A stretch of DNA of 64,000 bases, taken from positions 1 through 64,000 of the forward strand of contig NZ_JAERQE010000006.1 in assembly GCF_016734765.1 (NCBI RefSeq). Reading direction: 5' to 3'. A program made the translations under genes and the position numbers. The notes under the pieces are model-generated. The model worked only from the letters and a program-made list of their open reading frames with translations, was not told the DNA's origin and made no database searches. This document shows positions 27,243 through 36,399 of this stretch, one piece after another. The stretch is from Microvirga soli (lineage in GTDB: Bacteria > Pseudomonadota > Alphaproteobacteria > Rhizobiales > Beijerinckiaceae). The stretch's first letter is position 1; each line of letters starts with the position of its first letter.

Positions 27243-28882
27243 CCTCCGGCGAACGCCAGAACGCCCTGGTGATCCTTCTCTGCGTATTTGTTACCGGCGT
27301 GATCATGGCAGCAGCCGGCGGTTCCGATCCGCTCGGCGTGCATGGGGTCATCGTCCTGCTCTTCAGCGCCGGCCTCGGCGCCCTCGTCAGCCGCTCCTTC
27401 TACGAGCCCCAACCGGATCCGCAGCGGCTCTCGCAGTACTATGACGATCCGATCAAGGTCGGTATCGCCCTGACGCTGGCCTGGGGCATCTTCGGCATGT
27501 TCATGGGAGTGTGGACCGCGGCGCAACTGGCTTGGCCGGACCTCGCCTTCGACGCCGGCTGGTCGAGCTTCGGGCGGCTGAGGCCGACCCACACCACTGG
27601 GGTGATCTTCGGCTTCGGTGGCAATGCTTTGATCGCCACCTCCTTCCACGTCGTTCAGCGGACCTCGCGCGCCCGCTTGGCGGGTCAGGTCAGCCCGTGG
27701 TTCGTGCTGCTCGGCTACAACCTGTTCTGCATCCTCGCCGTCACCGGCTACTTCATGGGTGTGACGCAGTCCAAGGAATATGCGGAGCCGGAATGGTACG
27801 CTGATCTGTGGCTCGTCGTGGTGTGGGTCACCTTCTTCGTGCTCTATCTGCGCACGCTCGCGCGGCGCAAGGAGCCTCACATCTACGTCGCCAACTGGTA
27901 TTTCATGGCCTTCATCGTCGTTGTGGCCATCCTTCACATCGTCAATAACCTGGCCATCCCGGTCTCCTTCAGTCAGGCCAAGAGCTACACGATCTGGGCC
28001 GCCGTGCAGGATGCGATGGTGCAGTGGTGGTACGGCCATAACGCGGTGGCGTTCTTCCTCACCGCCGGCTTCCTGGGCATGCTGTACTACTACCTGCCGG
28101 TCCGGGCGCAGCGCCCGATCTTCTCCTATCGGCTGTCGATCCTCAGCTTTTGGGGCATCACATTCTTTTACATGTGGGCAGGTTCGCACCACCTTCACTA
28201 CACGGCGCTGCCGCACTGGGTGCAGAACCTCGGCATGACGTTCTCGGTGATGCTGCTCGTCCCCTCCTGGGCCTCGGCCGGCAACGCGCTGCTCACTCTC
28301 AACGGCGCTTGGCATAAGGTCCGGGATGACGCGACTCTGCGCTTCATCATGGTGGCTGTGGTCTTCTACGGGTTGTCGACCTTCGAGGGGTCGTTCATGG
28401 CGATCAGGCCCGTCAACGCGCTGTCGCACTATACAGACTGGACCGTCGGCCACGTCCATGCGGGAGCGCTCGGCTGGGTCGCGTTCATCACATTCGGCTC
28501 GATCTACACCCTGGTTCCCTCGCTCTGGAAGCGCGAGCGGATGTACTCTTCGGCTTTGGTGGAGGTGCACTTCTGGCTCGCCGTTACCGGGACGCTCATC
28601 TACGTGTTCGCGATGTGGAACTCCGGCATCATCCAGGGCCTGATGTGGCGCACGTATACCGAGGAGGGCACGCTCGCCTATTCCTTCCTCGACTCGCTCG
28701 TAGCCATGTATCCATACTACATCGCGCGCGCCTTCGGCGGCCTGCTCTTCCTGCTCGGCGCAATCGTCGCTGCCTTCAACATCTGGATGACGGTGCGCGC
28801 GGTGCCCGTTGCCGCCGCGAGGCAGGCCGATGTGCCGGATTCCGGGCTCGCTCCCGGCGCCGCTGCGACTCCGGCGGAGTGA
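27227..28882 (+). CDS. ccoN: cbb3-type cytochrome c oxidase subunit I (551 aa)
   Basis: Catalytic haem-copper subunit of the high-affinity oxidase that respires at low oxygen in the inner membrane. Twelve or more transmembrane helices. Haem/CuB ligands lie in RPTHTTGVIFGFGGNAL, WYGHNAVAFFLTAGFLGMLYYY, GSHHLHY and DWTVGHVHAGALGW. The start MVQQLTSGERQ follows GGGGAG and overlaps the 31-codon frame. First structural gene of ccoNOQP; a dispersed motif copy lies upstream, and no FixK box was seen. Confidence 0.96.
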   Translation: MVQQLTSGERQNALVILLCVFVTGVIMAAAGGSDPLGVHGVIVLLFSAGLGALVSRSFYEPQPDPQRLSQYYDDPIKVGIALTLAWGIFGMFMGVWTAAQLAWPDLAFDAGWSSFGRLRPTHTTGVIFGFGGNALIATSFHVVQRTSRARLAGQVSPWFVLLGYNLFCILAVTGYFMGVTQSKEYAEPEWYADLWLVVVWVTFFVLYLRTLARRKEPHIYVANWYFMAFIVVVAILHIVNNLAIPVSFSQAKSYTIWAAVQDAMVQWWYGHNAVAFFLTAGFLGMLYYYLPVRAQRPIFSYRLSILSFWGITFFYMWAGSHHLHYTALPHWVQNLGMTFSVMLLVPSWASAGNALLTLNGAWHKVRDDATLRFIMVAVVFYGLSTFEGSFMAIRPVNALSHYTDWTVGHVHAGALGWVAFITFGSIYTLVPSLWKRERMYSSALVEVHFWLAVTGTLIYVFAMWNSGIIQGLMWRTYTEEGTLAYSFLDSLVAMYPYYIARAFGGLLFLLGAIVAAFNIWMTVRAVPVAAARQADVPDSGLAPGAAATPAE

Positions 28883-28887
28883 CCCCC

Positions 28888-29640
28888 ATGGCCGAACTGT
28901 TCCACCACAAGCTTGAACGCACCGCCATCGGGTTCGTGATCGCGATCATCGCTGCCGCCAGCGTGGGCGGCATCGTCGAGATCGCGCCGCTGTTCACCAT
29001 CCACGAGACGGTCGAGGATGTGCCGGACATGCGCCTCTACACGCCGCTGGAGCAGGCAGGTCGCAACATCTACATCCGCGAGGGTTGCTACGCCTGCCAC
29101 AGCCAGATGATCCGCACCCTGCGCGACGAGGTCGAGCGCTACGGTCCCTATTCGCTCGCCGTGGAATCCAAGTACGACCGCCCGATGCTGTGGGGCTCGA
29201 AGCGCACTGGACCCGATCTCGCCCGCGTCGGCGGCAAGTACTCCGACTTCTGGCATGTCGCGCATCTCATCAATCCGCGCGACGTGGTGCCGGAATCCAA
29301 CATGCCGGCCTACCGCTGGCTCGCCCGGACGGCATTGGAGACGAACGATCTCGGGCAGCACCTTCAGGCGCAGCGGGCGCTCGGCGTGCCGTATACCGAC
29401 GCGATGATCGCCAACGCCGCTGCCGACGCCTTCGGGCAGGCCGCGCCCGACAGCCCGTTCGCCACGGGAGTGGCAGAGCGTTATGGCGAGAAGACCCAGA
29501 TCAGCGCTTTCGACGGTGTGGTTTCGCACCTCACCGAAATGGACGCGCTGGTCGCCTATCTTCAGGTGCTCGGGCGGCTCACCGATGCCGCTTATTCGAA
29601 CACGGCCGCGCCGGAACAGGCGCCCGATCCAACCAACTGA
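28888..29640 (+). CDS. ccoO: cbb3-type oxidase monohaem subunit II (250 aa)
   Basis: N-terminal membrane anchor (about residues 11-35) followed by a periplasmic cytochrome c domain with REGCYACHSQMIRTL (C-x-x-C-H) and the distal Met ligand in ESNMPAY. This is the FixO/CcoO electron-entry subunit. It begins 5 bp after ccoN. Length is normal for the family. Confidence 0.95.
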   Translation: MAELFHHKLERTAIGFVIAIIAAASVGGIVEIAPLFTIHETVEDVPDMRLYTPLEQAGRNIYIREGCYACHSQMIRTLRDEVERYGPYSLAVESKYDRPMLWGSKRTGPDLARVGGKYSDFWHVAHLINPRDVVPESNMPAYRWLARTALETNDLGQHLQAQRALGVPYTDAMIANAAADAFGQAAPDSPFATGVAERYGEKTQISAFDGVVSHLTEMDALVAYLQVLGRLTDAAYSNTAAPEQAPDPTN

Positions 29641-29665
29641 CGATGGGCGGACAGGAGGACGGCTG

Positions 29666-29836
29666 ATGGACATCGACCACAACACCCTTGTCGGCTTCGC
29701 CAAGAGCTGGGGCCTGTTCTACCTGATCGCGCTGTTCATCGGCGTCGTCATCTACGCCTTCTGGCCATCGAACCGTAAACGCTTCGACGACGCCAAGCGG
29801 AACATTCTCGACGAGGACGACCGACCATGGCAGTAG
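29666..29836 (+). CDS. ccoQ: cbb3-type oxidase subunit CcoQ/FixQ (56 aa)
   Basis: A single transmembrane helix (about residues 15-33) followed by the classic FWPSNRKRFDDAKRNILDED tail and DRPWQ. Stabilises the oxidase complex in other bacteria. It overlaps the start of ccoP by 10 bp. Confidence 0.93.
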   Translation: MDIDHNTLVGFAKSWGLFYLIALFIGVVIYAFWPSNRKRFDDAKRNILDEDDRPWQ

Positions 29837-30708
29837 AGGAACACGATCCCGTCAGTGGGCACAAGACCACCGGGCATGAATGGAACGGCATCAAGGAGCT
29901 GGACACGGCCGTCCCGATGGGCGTGCTGATCTTCATCGTCGTCACGCATCTGTGGGCGTTTGTCTGGTGGATCCTGATGCCGACTTGGCCGCTGATCACC
30001 ACGTACACGAAGGGCATTCTGAACACCGATCAGCGCAAGATCGTGGAACAGGACCTGATGACCGCCCAAGCCGGGCGCGCAACCTGGATGAAGGCCATCG
30101 AGACGGGAAGTTTCGAGGAGATCCAGGCTAACGAGAACCTGATGAAGGTCGTTCGGACGACCGGGCACCAGCTCTTCGGCGACAACTGCGCCGCCTGCCA
30201 CGGCGTCGACGGACGGGGCCGCGCCAACTATCCCGACCTGACGGACGATGACTGGCTCTGGGGCGGCGGACCGGAGAAGATCGCCGAGACCATGCAGCTC
30301 GGCATCAACTCGCGCCATCAGAATACCCGGGTTGCGCAGATGCCTGCCTTCGGGCGCGACGCCATGCTGGACCGCACGCAGATCGCCAACGTCGCGACCT
30401 ACGTGCATTCGCTGTCCAACCCGGCGGCCTCCACAGCACAGAATGTCGCGCAGATCCAGGCCGGGCGGGAGGTCTTCCTCACGACCTGCGCGGCGTGCCA
30501 CGGCGAGGACGGGAAGGGCAAACGGGAAGTTGGAGCGCCGAACCTGACCGATCAGTTCTGGGTCTACGGTGGCGACCTCCAGACCCTGATCAACTCGATC
30601 CATGGCGGACGGCAGGGGCACATGCCGACCTGGGACGAGCGCCTGACCCCAGCTGAGATCAAGATTTTGGCCCTGTACGTGAACTCCCTGGGAGTCGAGA
30701 AGCCATGA
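29827..30708 (+). CDS. ccoP: cbb3-type oxidase dihaem subunit III (293 aa)
   Basis: The N-terminus carries one transmembrane helix with WWILMPTWPL, then two cytochrome c domains with C-x-x-C-H at residues 121-125 and 221-225 and axial Met residues in QMPAFG and HMPTW. It delivers electrons from soluble cytochrome c to CcoO/CcoN. Overlap with ccoQ and an ATGA overlap with the next small gene show tight operon packing. Confidence 0.95.
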   Translation: MAVEEHDPVSGHKTTGHEWNGIKELDTAVPMGVLIFIVVTHLWAFVWWILMPTWPLITTYTKGILNTDQRKIVEQDLMTAQAGRATWMKAIETGSFEEIQANENLMKVVRTTGHQLFGDNCAACHGVDGRGRANYPDLTDDDWLWGGGPEKIAETMQLGINSRHQNTRVAQMPAFGRDAMLDRTQIANVATYVHSLSNPAASTAQNVAQIQAGREVFLTTCAACHGEDGKGKREVGAPNLTDQFWVYGGDLQTLINSIHGGRQGHMPTWDERLTPAEIKILALYVNSLGVEKP

Positions 30709-30905
30709 CCGACGCTCCTGTGACAAGGCGGATCAATTGGCCTCTGATCGCATGGCTGCTGGCGGCAGCTGTGCTGATCACCATGGCAGCCGCCAATGCC
30801 CACCTCGTCTATGTCGCGGTGGCCTCCCAGCCCGACTGCGTCGCCCACCTGAAGGAGGCAGGCTCCAAGGCAGGCGCATTCAGGGCGGCGAAGCCCGCCT
30901 GCTGA
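30705..30905 (+). CDS. small membrane protein in the cbb3 cluster (66 aa)
   Basis: Starts inside the ccoP stop codon (ATGA). One transmembrane helix at about residues 13-33, then a short periplasmic or cytoplasmic segment ending in a Cys, with another Cys at about residue 44. It stands where ccoG/ccoH occur in standard clusters but resembles neither. Function unknown; coupling to ccoP suggests a role in oxidase assembly or stability. Confidence 0.65.
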   Translation: MTDAPVTRRINWPLIAWLLAAAVLITMAAANAHLVYVAVASQPDCVAHLKEAGSKAGAFRAAKPAC

Positions 30906-30941
30906 GAAAGGCCGACCGATGCATGATGCCGGGGAAGACAG

Positions 30942-31748
30942 ATGAGCGAAGCGGACAAGACTTACGGTTTGCTGACCGAGACCTCCAGTATCGCGGAGAC
31001 GCGTAACCCGGCCCGGCAGCGCCACCTTCCAGCGCAGGCCGCACTCGATTGGCTGAAGGCAGGCTGGCGCGACATGCTGGTTCAGCCAGGCCTCAGCGTG
31101 GTCTACGGGAGCGCGGTCTTCGCGATCACCGCCCTCCTCCTGTGGGTGCTGGTCGCCTCGGGACCGGACTACATCCTGTTTCCCGCCATCGCAGGCTACA
31201 TGATCGTTGCGCCGGTGCTGGCCATTGGCCTTTACGAGAAGAGCCGTGCCCTGGAGAACGGCGAGCATCCGACGCTCAGCACCATGTTGCTGGTGAGGCC
31301 GAGGGCCGGAGCGCAGGTCTTCTTCACCGGGCTTCTGCTGTGCCTTCTCATGTTGCTCTGGATGCGGGCCGCGGTCCTGCTCTACGCCTTGTTCTTCGGC
31401 GTCAGGCCGTTCCCGGGTCTCGATGGCATCATCGGCGTCCTGTTCACGACACCGATGGGCTGGGCCATGCTCATCGTCGGGACGCTTGTTGGCGGGCTGT
31501 TCGCAGCCTTCGCCTTCGCGGTCAGCGTGTTCTCGATCCCCATGCTGCTCGACCGGCGCACGGACGCCCTGACGGCGATGGGCACGAGCATGGCCATGGT
31601 GTGGAACAATCTCACGCCGATGATCGCCTGGGGTGCCATCGTGCTCGCCCTGTTCGTGGCCAGCGCCGTGACAGGCTTCCTCGGCTTCATCGTCATCTTC
31701 CCGCTGCTGGGCCATGCGACCTGGCACGCCTACCGGGCCATGCGCTGA
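30942..31748 (+). CDS. DUF2189 family membrane protein (268 aa)
   Basis: Five to six hydrophobic segments after a polar N-terminus, with DWLKAGWRDML near residue 35, GPDYILFPAIAGYMIVAPVLAIGLYEKSR in the first half and FPLLGHATWHAYR at the C-terminus, the pattern of DUF2189. Such proteins often accompany cytochrome oxidase or cytochrome c genes in Rhizobiales. The role is unknown. It lies between ccoP and ccoI. Confidence 0.85.
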   Translation: MSEADKTYGLLTETSSIAETRNPARQRHLPAQAALDWLKAGWRDMLVQPGLSVVYGSAVFAITALLLWVLVASGPDYILFPAIAGYMIVAPVLAIGLYEKSRALENGEHPTLSTMLLVRPRAGAQVFFTGLLLCLLMLLWMRAAVLLYALFFGVRPFPGLDGIIGVLFTTPMGWAMLIVGTLVGGLFAAFAFAVSVFSIPMLLDRRTDALTAMGTSMAMVWNNLTPMIAWGAIVLALFVASAVTGFLGFIVIFPLLGHATWHAYRAMR

Positions 31749-31782
31749 TGCGGCGGCGCGCCCAACCGGATGGGAATCGGCG

Positions 31783-34011
31783 ATGACCTGCTGCGCGCCC
31801 GTCGATGTCCAAGCCGTGCTCCAGGCGAGCGGGCAAACCAGCGTTACGCTGAATGAACTCCGTCTCGCTAGCCGCGACCTCGGGGACGGCACACGCCAGT
31901 CCGACCTGTCCGTTCCCGGAATCCATTGCGCCGCATGCATTGCAGCGGTCGAGCGGACGCTGTCGCGGCTGCCCGGCGTCGAGGCCGCTCGGGTCAATCT
32001 TTCCATGAAGCGGGTCGCCGTCACCTGGCGCACGAGCGACGGAACGCCGCCCGACCTGATCGGCACATTGCGCCGCATCGGCTACGAGGCGCACCTGTTC
32101 GCGCTGGAGCAGGAGGCCAGAGATCCGGAACTGGCTCGCCTCGTCAAGGCGCTCGCGGTGGCCGGCTTCTGCGCGATGAACATCATGCTCATGTCCGTGT
32201 CCGTCTGGTCTGGGGCCGATGCCGGCTCCCGGCAGGCATTCCATCTCATCTCCGCGCTACTTGCCCTCTCGGCCCTCATCTATTCCGGCCGGGTCTTCTA
32301 TGCCTCTGCCTGGTCGGCACTGCGCCATAGCCGCACCAACATGGATGTGCCGGTCTCCGTTGGCGTGACGCTCGCTTTCGCCCTCAGCCTCTACGACACG
32401 CTTCACAATGCCCCGCATGCCTACTTCGACGCGGCGACGTCCCTGCTGTTCTTCCTTCTCATCGGCCGCACGCTCGACCATATGATGCGCGAGCGGGCGC
32501 GCTCCGCCGTCGCGGGATTGGCCAGGCTCGCTCCCTCGGGCGCTACGGTGATCCGGGATGGGCAGCCGCTATACGTTCCGGTGTCGGAGATCGAGCCGGA
32601 CACGGCCGTGATGATTGCCGCCGGTGACCGGGCCCCCGTCGACGGCGTGATCGAACAAGGATTCTCCGAACTCGACTGCGCGCTGGTCTCGGGAGAGGCC
32701 GCGCCACGCAGCGCCGGTCCAGGCGACGCGATCCCTGCGGGAGTGATGAACCTGACGGGGCGGTTGATCGTCCGGGCTAGCGCACGGGCGGAGAACTCGT
32801 TCCTGGCGGAGATGGTCCGGATGATGGAGGCGGCCGAGGGCGGTCGGGCTCGCCACCGGTGGATGGCGGATCGCGCCGCGGCGCTCTATTCACCCGTCGT
32901 CCACACGATGGCCCTGCTGTCCTTCCTGGGTTGGCTTCTCGCCACCGGCGACTGGCATGCCTCGGTCACCATCGCCATCGCTGTCCTGATCATCACCTGT
33001 CCCTGTGCCTTGGGTCTGGCGGTTCCCATCGTGCAGGTCGTCGCCGCGCGCCGCCTGTTTGAGCGCGGAATCATGGTCAAGGATGGCTCCGCCCTTGAAC
33101 GCCTAGCCGAGATCGATGCCGTAGCCTTCGACAAGACCGGTACCCTGACCCTGGGCAAGCAATCCATCACCAATGCGGATGAGGTCCCGCCACTGGCGAT
33201 GACGGTCGCTCTTGGAATGGCCGTTGGCTCCCGCCATCCGGCGGCAGGGGCGATTGCGGAGGCCGCCGCCAGACGCACGAACCAGATCATGGCGTTCGAC
33301 CACGTCGAGGAGGTTCCCGGCCTTGGGCTCGAAGCCGTCCTGGACGGTGACCGGTACCGGCTCGGCAGATCGGAATGGGCGCTCGAACGAGGATCCCAGG
33401 TCAGCGGCCTGACGGCGTCCGTATCCGTCCTGGCGCGGAACGGTGAACCGCTTGCGACCTTCATCCTGGAGGACCGAGTCCGTCCTGATGCACGGGAGAC
33501 AGTGAACGACTTGGTTCGGCAAGGGATTACGGTGGAAATCCTCTCCGGCGACCGCGAGGCTGTGGTCAGGAGCTTGGCGTCGAGGCTTGGCATCCACGAC
33601 TTCTCCTCAGGTCTTCTTCCCGGCGAGAAGGTGTCTCATCTTATGGCGCAAGGTGAAGCAGGCCGGAAGGTCCTGATGGTTGGAGACGGCCTGAACGACG
33701 TGCCCGCCCTATCGGCCGCCCACGTGTCCATGGCGCCCGCCACGGCGGCCGACATTGGCCGGAACGCGGCCGATTTCGTGTTCCTGAACGAAAGCCTGTC
33801 CGCCGTTGGCGACGCCTTTGGGATCGCGCGCCGGTCCAGACGATTGATCCTCCAGAACTTCGCCCTCGCGGTCGGCTACAACGCCCTGGCGGTGCCCGTG
33901 GCCGTGTTGGGCTACGTGACGCCCCTGGTCGCCGCCATTGCAATGTCGCTGTCCTCGATCATCGTGGTCGCGAACGCCATGAGGCTCTCGCCGGTCCGCG
34001 AGGCCAGTTGA
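31783..34011 (+). CDS. ccoI: copper-translocating P1B-ATPase for cbb3 assembly (742 aa)
   Basis: Order: a Cys-rich leader, an HMA domain with HCAACIAAVE (Cys 49 and 52), eight transmembrane helices including the CPC ion-site helix (ITCPCALGLAVP), the phosphorylation motif DKTGTLT and the hinge GDGLNDVPAL. This is the FixI/CcoI subgroup, which exports copper to the periplasm for the oxidase CuB site. I chose ATG 31783 (MTCCAPVDV). It is followed directly by ccoS, as expected. Confidence 0.94.
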   Translation: MTCCAPVDVQAVLQASGQTSVTLNELRLASRDLGDGTRQSDLSVPGIHCAACIAAVERTLSRLPGVEAARVNLSMKRVAVTWRTSDGTPPDLIGTLRRIGYEAHLFALEQEARDPELARLVKALAVAGFCAMNIMLMSVSVWSGADAGSRQAFHLISALLALSALIYSGRVFYASAWSALRHSRTNMDVPVSVGVTLAFALSLYDTLHNAPHAYFDAATSLLFFLLIGRTLDHMMRERARSAVAGLARLAPSGATVIRDGQPLYVPVSEIEPDTAVMIAAGDRAPVDGVIEQGFSELDCALVSGEAAPRSAGPGDAIPAGVMNLTGRLIVRASARAENSFLAEMVRMMEAAEGGRARHRWMADRAAALYSPVVHTMALLSFLGWLLATGDWHASVTIAIAVLIITCPCALGLAVPIVQVVAARRLFERGIMVKDGSALERLAEIDAVAFDKTGTLTLGKQSITNADEVPPLAMTVALGMAVGSRHPAAGAIAEAAARRTNQIMAFDHVEEVPGLGLEAVLDGDRYRLGRSEWALERGSQVSGLTASVSVLARNGEPLATFILEDRVRPDARETVNDLVRQGITVEILSGDREAVVRSLASRLGIHDFSSGLLPGEKVSHLMAQGEAGRKVLMVGDGLNDVPALSAAHVSMAPATAADIGRNAADFVFLNESLSAVGDAFGIARRSRRLILQNFALAVGYNALAVPVAVLGYVTPLVAAIAMSLSSIIVVANAMRLSPVREAS

Positions 34012-34045
34012 GTCCTGGATCTCAGGGAAGGATCGGATAGGTTCC

Positions 34046-34192
34046 ATGTGGTGGTTGATCTTCATCGCCTTGGGAATGGGGCTGGCAGGACTGGCCGCCT
34101 TCCTGTGGTCTCTGCGGCATGGACAGTATGAGGATTTGGACGGGGCGGCGGAACGGATCCTCCTTGAGGAAGATCCGGTTGATCGGCACTGA
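34046..34192 (+). CDS. ccoS: cbb3 oxidase maturation protein CcoS/FixS (48 aa)
   Basis: ATG at 34046 opens a 48-codon frame with one N-terminal transmembrane helix (WWLIFIALGMGLAGLAAFLW), then RHGQYEDLDGAAERILLEED. The layout, with a Gln-Tyr-Asp-Asp/Glu-Leu segment after the helix, is the FixS/CcoS signature. Required in other bacteria for cofactor insertion into CcoN. It ends the plus-strand cbb3 block. Confidence 0.92.
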   Translation: MWWLIFIALGMGLAGLAAFLWSLRHGQYEDLDGAAERILLEEDPVDRH

Positions 34193-34299
34193 TCGTGATC
34201 CGTAGAGTCCCTCGGCTGGCCAAGAGCTTTAACGACCCGTTCAGGGGACCGCGATCCCGATGCGCGGCCGACCGTTCCAGAGTTGAGGAAGGCCAATGT

Positions 34300-35523
34300 C
34301 TAGGGCGCGACGATGCTGGAAGCGGATTGCCCCAACTCCTCGATATGGCCACCGAGGGTCCGGCGTGATTGAGGATCGACGATGGCCACTGGAGCAGACA
34401 CGACCATTCCAGCGGCGGTTCCGACGGCCGTGGCCGCTCCCGCCGTGACCTGAATGATGCGGTCACCCAACCCGACTCGGGAATCCGTCACCGTCTGGCC
34501 CTCGGCCAAGCGCTTGCCGATGAGCTGCACGACCTCGGGGCTCTCGGCGAACTTGCCATGATTGAGGGCATCGCCCGCCTTGAGCTTGGTGAGGTCGAGC
34601 ACCGTCACGTTCGCCTGTTCGAGTTGCGTCCGGAAAGGCTCCTGATCGGGATTGATGGCACCCAGGCGAGCCTCGCTGCCCCATACGCGTCGGGAGACGG
34701 CCAGCGCCCTGTCGTCCTGCGAGACGAACAGGGTGAAGGCGGGTCGGTTCGCCCTCGGGCCCATGTCGACGATGGCCTCCCGGGCGAGATCGACATCCAC
34801 ATCCGGAGCGGCGAGCAGGACGTTGCGGATCTTCGGCGTCACCCGACCGTCGCGGATGGCCATCTGGCGCAGGGTCTCGATCGCGAGAGAGTTGCCCATG
34901 GAATGCGCCAGGATCGAGATCTCGCCCACGGCCGGATCGCGCGAGATCGCCTTCAGCATGGTTTCGAGCGCGTTGCGGGAATAGGTCGTGCTCTCCCGGT
35001 CATAGCCATAGGCCAGCACGCTGCCGCGCGAGGGCCAGGTGAACAGGATCGGCACCACGGGTGCGTTCGCGTCGTGTACGATCTGGGCGAAGCGGAAGAC
35101 CGCATCGTCGAAGCGGTTGTTGAAGCCGTGGATGAAGACGAGCACCTGCCGCTTGGGAACAGTTCGCAGGGTGCGATGGAACCAGGCGAGCGCCTGATCT
35201 CGATTGATCACGTCGGCCTTGAGGGTCACGAAGTCTGTGGCCGGGTTGCCTGGCACCTGTCGCGGCCACTGCACCTCGCCGATCTGCCGGGCGCTCGGCG
35301 GCGGGATCGAGACCGTGATGTTGGCGAAGGCCGCTGTCGGTCCGCGGTCGCCCGAGAACAGCTCTGCCGGGTCCGTCTGCTTGCGCGTGGTGGCGACAAG
35401 CATGTCGACTTGGGTTGCACCAGGGACCGTCCCGCTCACCGGGACCAGCACGCCACGAAGGCTGGCGCAGGCGCCGAGCGGCATGACGAGGGCGAGGACA
35501 AGGAGAATGCGACGGTTGAGCAT
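34300..35523 (-). CDS. DUF900 alpha/beta-hydrolase lipoprotein (407 aa)
   Basis: A short basic N-terminus, hydrophobic core and lipobox LGAC indicate an outer- or inner-membrane lipoprotein. The DUF900 hydrolase domain contains FIHGFNNRFDDAVFR (oxyanion region) and the nucleophile elbow ILAHSMGNSLAIE (G/A-x-S-x-G). A predicted esterase or lipase of unknown substrate. The start at 35523 (MLNRRILLV) suits the signal best; 35553 is the alternative. A dispersed motif copy and an araC remnant lie upstream. Confidence 0.82.
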   Translation of the reverse strand: MLNRRILLVLALVMPLGACASLRGVLVPVSGTVPGATQVDMLVATTRKQTDPAELFSGDRGPTAAFANITVSIPPPSARQIGEVQWPRQVPGNPATDFVTLKADVINRDQALAWFHRTLRTVPKRQVLVFIHGFNNRFDDAVFRFAQIVHDANAPVVPILFTWPSRGSVLAYGYDRESTTYSRNALETMLKAISRDPAVGEISILAHSMGNSLAIETLRQMAIRDGRVTPKIRNVLLAAPDVDVDLAREAIVDMGPRANRPAFTLFVSQDDRALAVSRRVWGSEARLGAINPDQEPFRTQLEQANVTVLDLTKLKAGDALNHGKFAESPEVVQLIGKRLAEGQTVTDSRVGLGDRIIQVTAGAATAVGTAAGMVVSAPVAIVDPQSRRTLGGHIEELGQSASSIVAP

Positions 35524-35777
35524 CAGATCAGCGGAGTTGGATGCGGGCGGCATCAGCCCCGGCAGCTCGCATCGGGCCGCTTCTCATGCAGGTCGCGTGC
35601 AGTCCTCGCATCTTTGCCTCTCAAATATCTTTAAGCCGGGTCAGGGCACGGTGTTCGGCAAGCCGAGGGTGCATTGTGCGGAGCACGAATTGCGGATGGG
35701 ATGATCGGCGGCTCGCTTTCTGGCGAGCCTTGGGTTCGCATGCCTTTGGGCTTACTCTAACTCGGCCGGAACCCCAC

Positions 35778-35818
35778 GCTTGACCGCTGAGGACAATCAT
35801 TTGACAGTTTAAGCCGCT
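35778..35818 (-). repeat. dispersed regulatory-like element, copy 4
   Basis: Minus-strand reading: TTAAACTGTCAAATG, ATTGTCCTC, AGCGGTCAAGCG. It lies between the araC remnant and the DUF900 lipoprotein gene, pointing at the latter. Confidence 0.7.
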
Positions 35819-35824
35819 GCCATG

Positions 35825-36043
35825 TCACTCATGGCTGGCCATCACCCGCCATGAGGTGGGCGTCTGGCCCGACCAGCGCCGGAAGGCGCGCGTGAAGGCG
35901 CTCGCCTCCGAATAACTCAGAGCCGCCGCGATCTGATCCGCCATCTTAGCCTGAGACTGACAGAGCGCGATGCTGAACACGACCGTGCCGTCGCTGGTCG
36001 CCAGCGCAGGAACCATCAGCCGGTCCTGAATACGACGATACAT
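35825..36043 (-). pseudogene. remnant of an AraC-family regulator (72 codons)
   Basis: The C-terminal half (QIAAALSYSEASAFTRAFRR and SGQTPTSWR) is the second helix-turn-helix of the AraC protein encoded at 61389. The N-terminal half (VPALATSDGTVVFSIALCQS...ADQI) aligns with an internal part of the same protein's sensor domain (VPSLTIIGDTALFAFSIYQP...ADQI). The two pieces meet at the shared ADQI, so an internal deletion removed about 150 codons and the start is missing. Non-functional as a regulator. Confidence 0.75.
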
Positions 36044-36153
36044 AACATCTGGGTAATTGAGCGGCTTTTCCTGCTGGTTTTCGCTCTTACCGTCTCATTC
36101 GGTCATCCCATGGGCCTGCTGTACGAGAGACGCGTGGATCACGACCGGCCGAA

Positions 36154-36399
36154 TTATTGAGGATCCCAGAGGAAGACCTCAGAAAACGGCATATGCAACA
36201 CAACCTCGCCAGCTTCATTCTCGATTTCGATGGCATGGTCCCGTGGATCCTGGCCTCGGGCCGCGAACACGCCGACGAGATCCTGGGCCGCGCACAACGT
36301 TCGACGGCAGGCCGTCTCTACATTGGGGAAGTCGAGCCCGAACTCGTCATAGCTCAAACAATGGTCGTTGCTGCGAACGTGAAAGAAGAAACGAGGCAT
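36154..36399 (-). CDS. DUF6894 family small protein (81 aa)
   Basis: Starts at the ATG giving MPRFFFHVRSNDHCLSYDEF, the typical opening of a family widespread in Methylobacterium, Bradyrhizobium and relatives. The body has the conserved G.D.....A...A......A...AR pattern and IEIENEAGEVVLHMPFSEVF. Function unknown, cytosolic. The longer upstream frame is not supported. Confidence 0.82.
   Translation of the reverse strand: MPRFFFHVRSNDHCLSYDEFGLDFPNVETACRRTLCAAQDLVGVFAARGQDPRDHAIEIENEAGEVVLHMPFSEVFLWDPQ

Noticed and set aside
27239..28570. 443-codon minus-strand frame within ccoN
   Set aside because: Antisense of the haem-copper oxidase gene; the product is His/Glu/Arg-rich with no recognisable motif.
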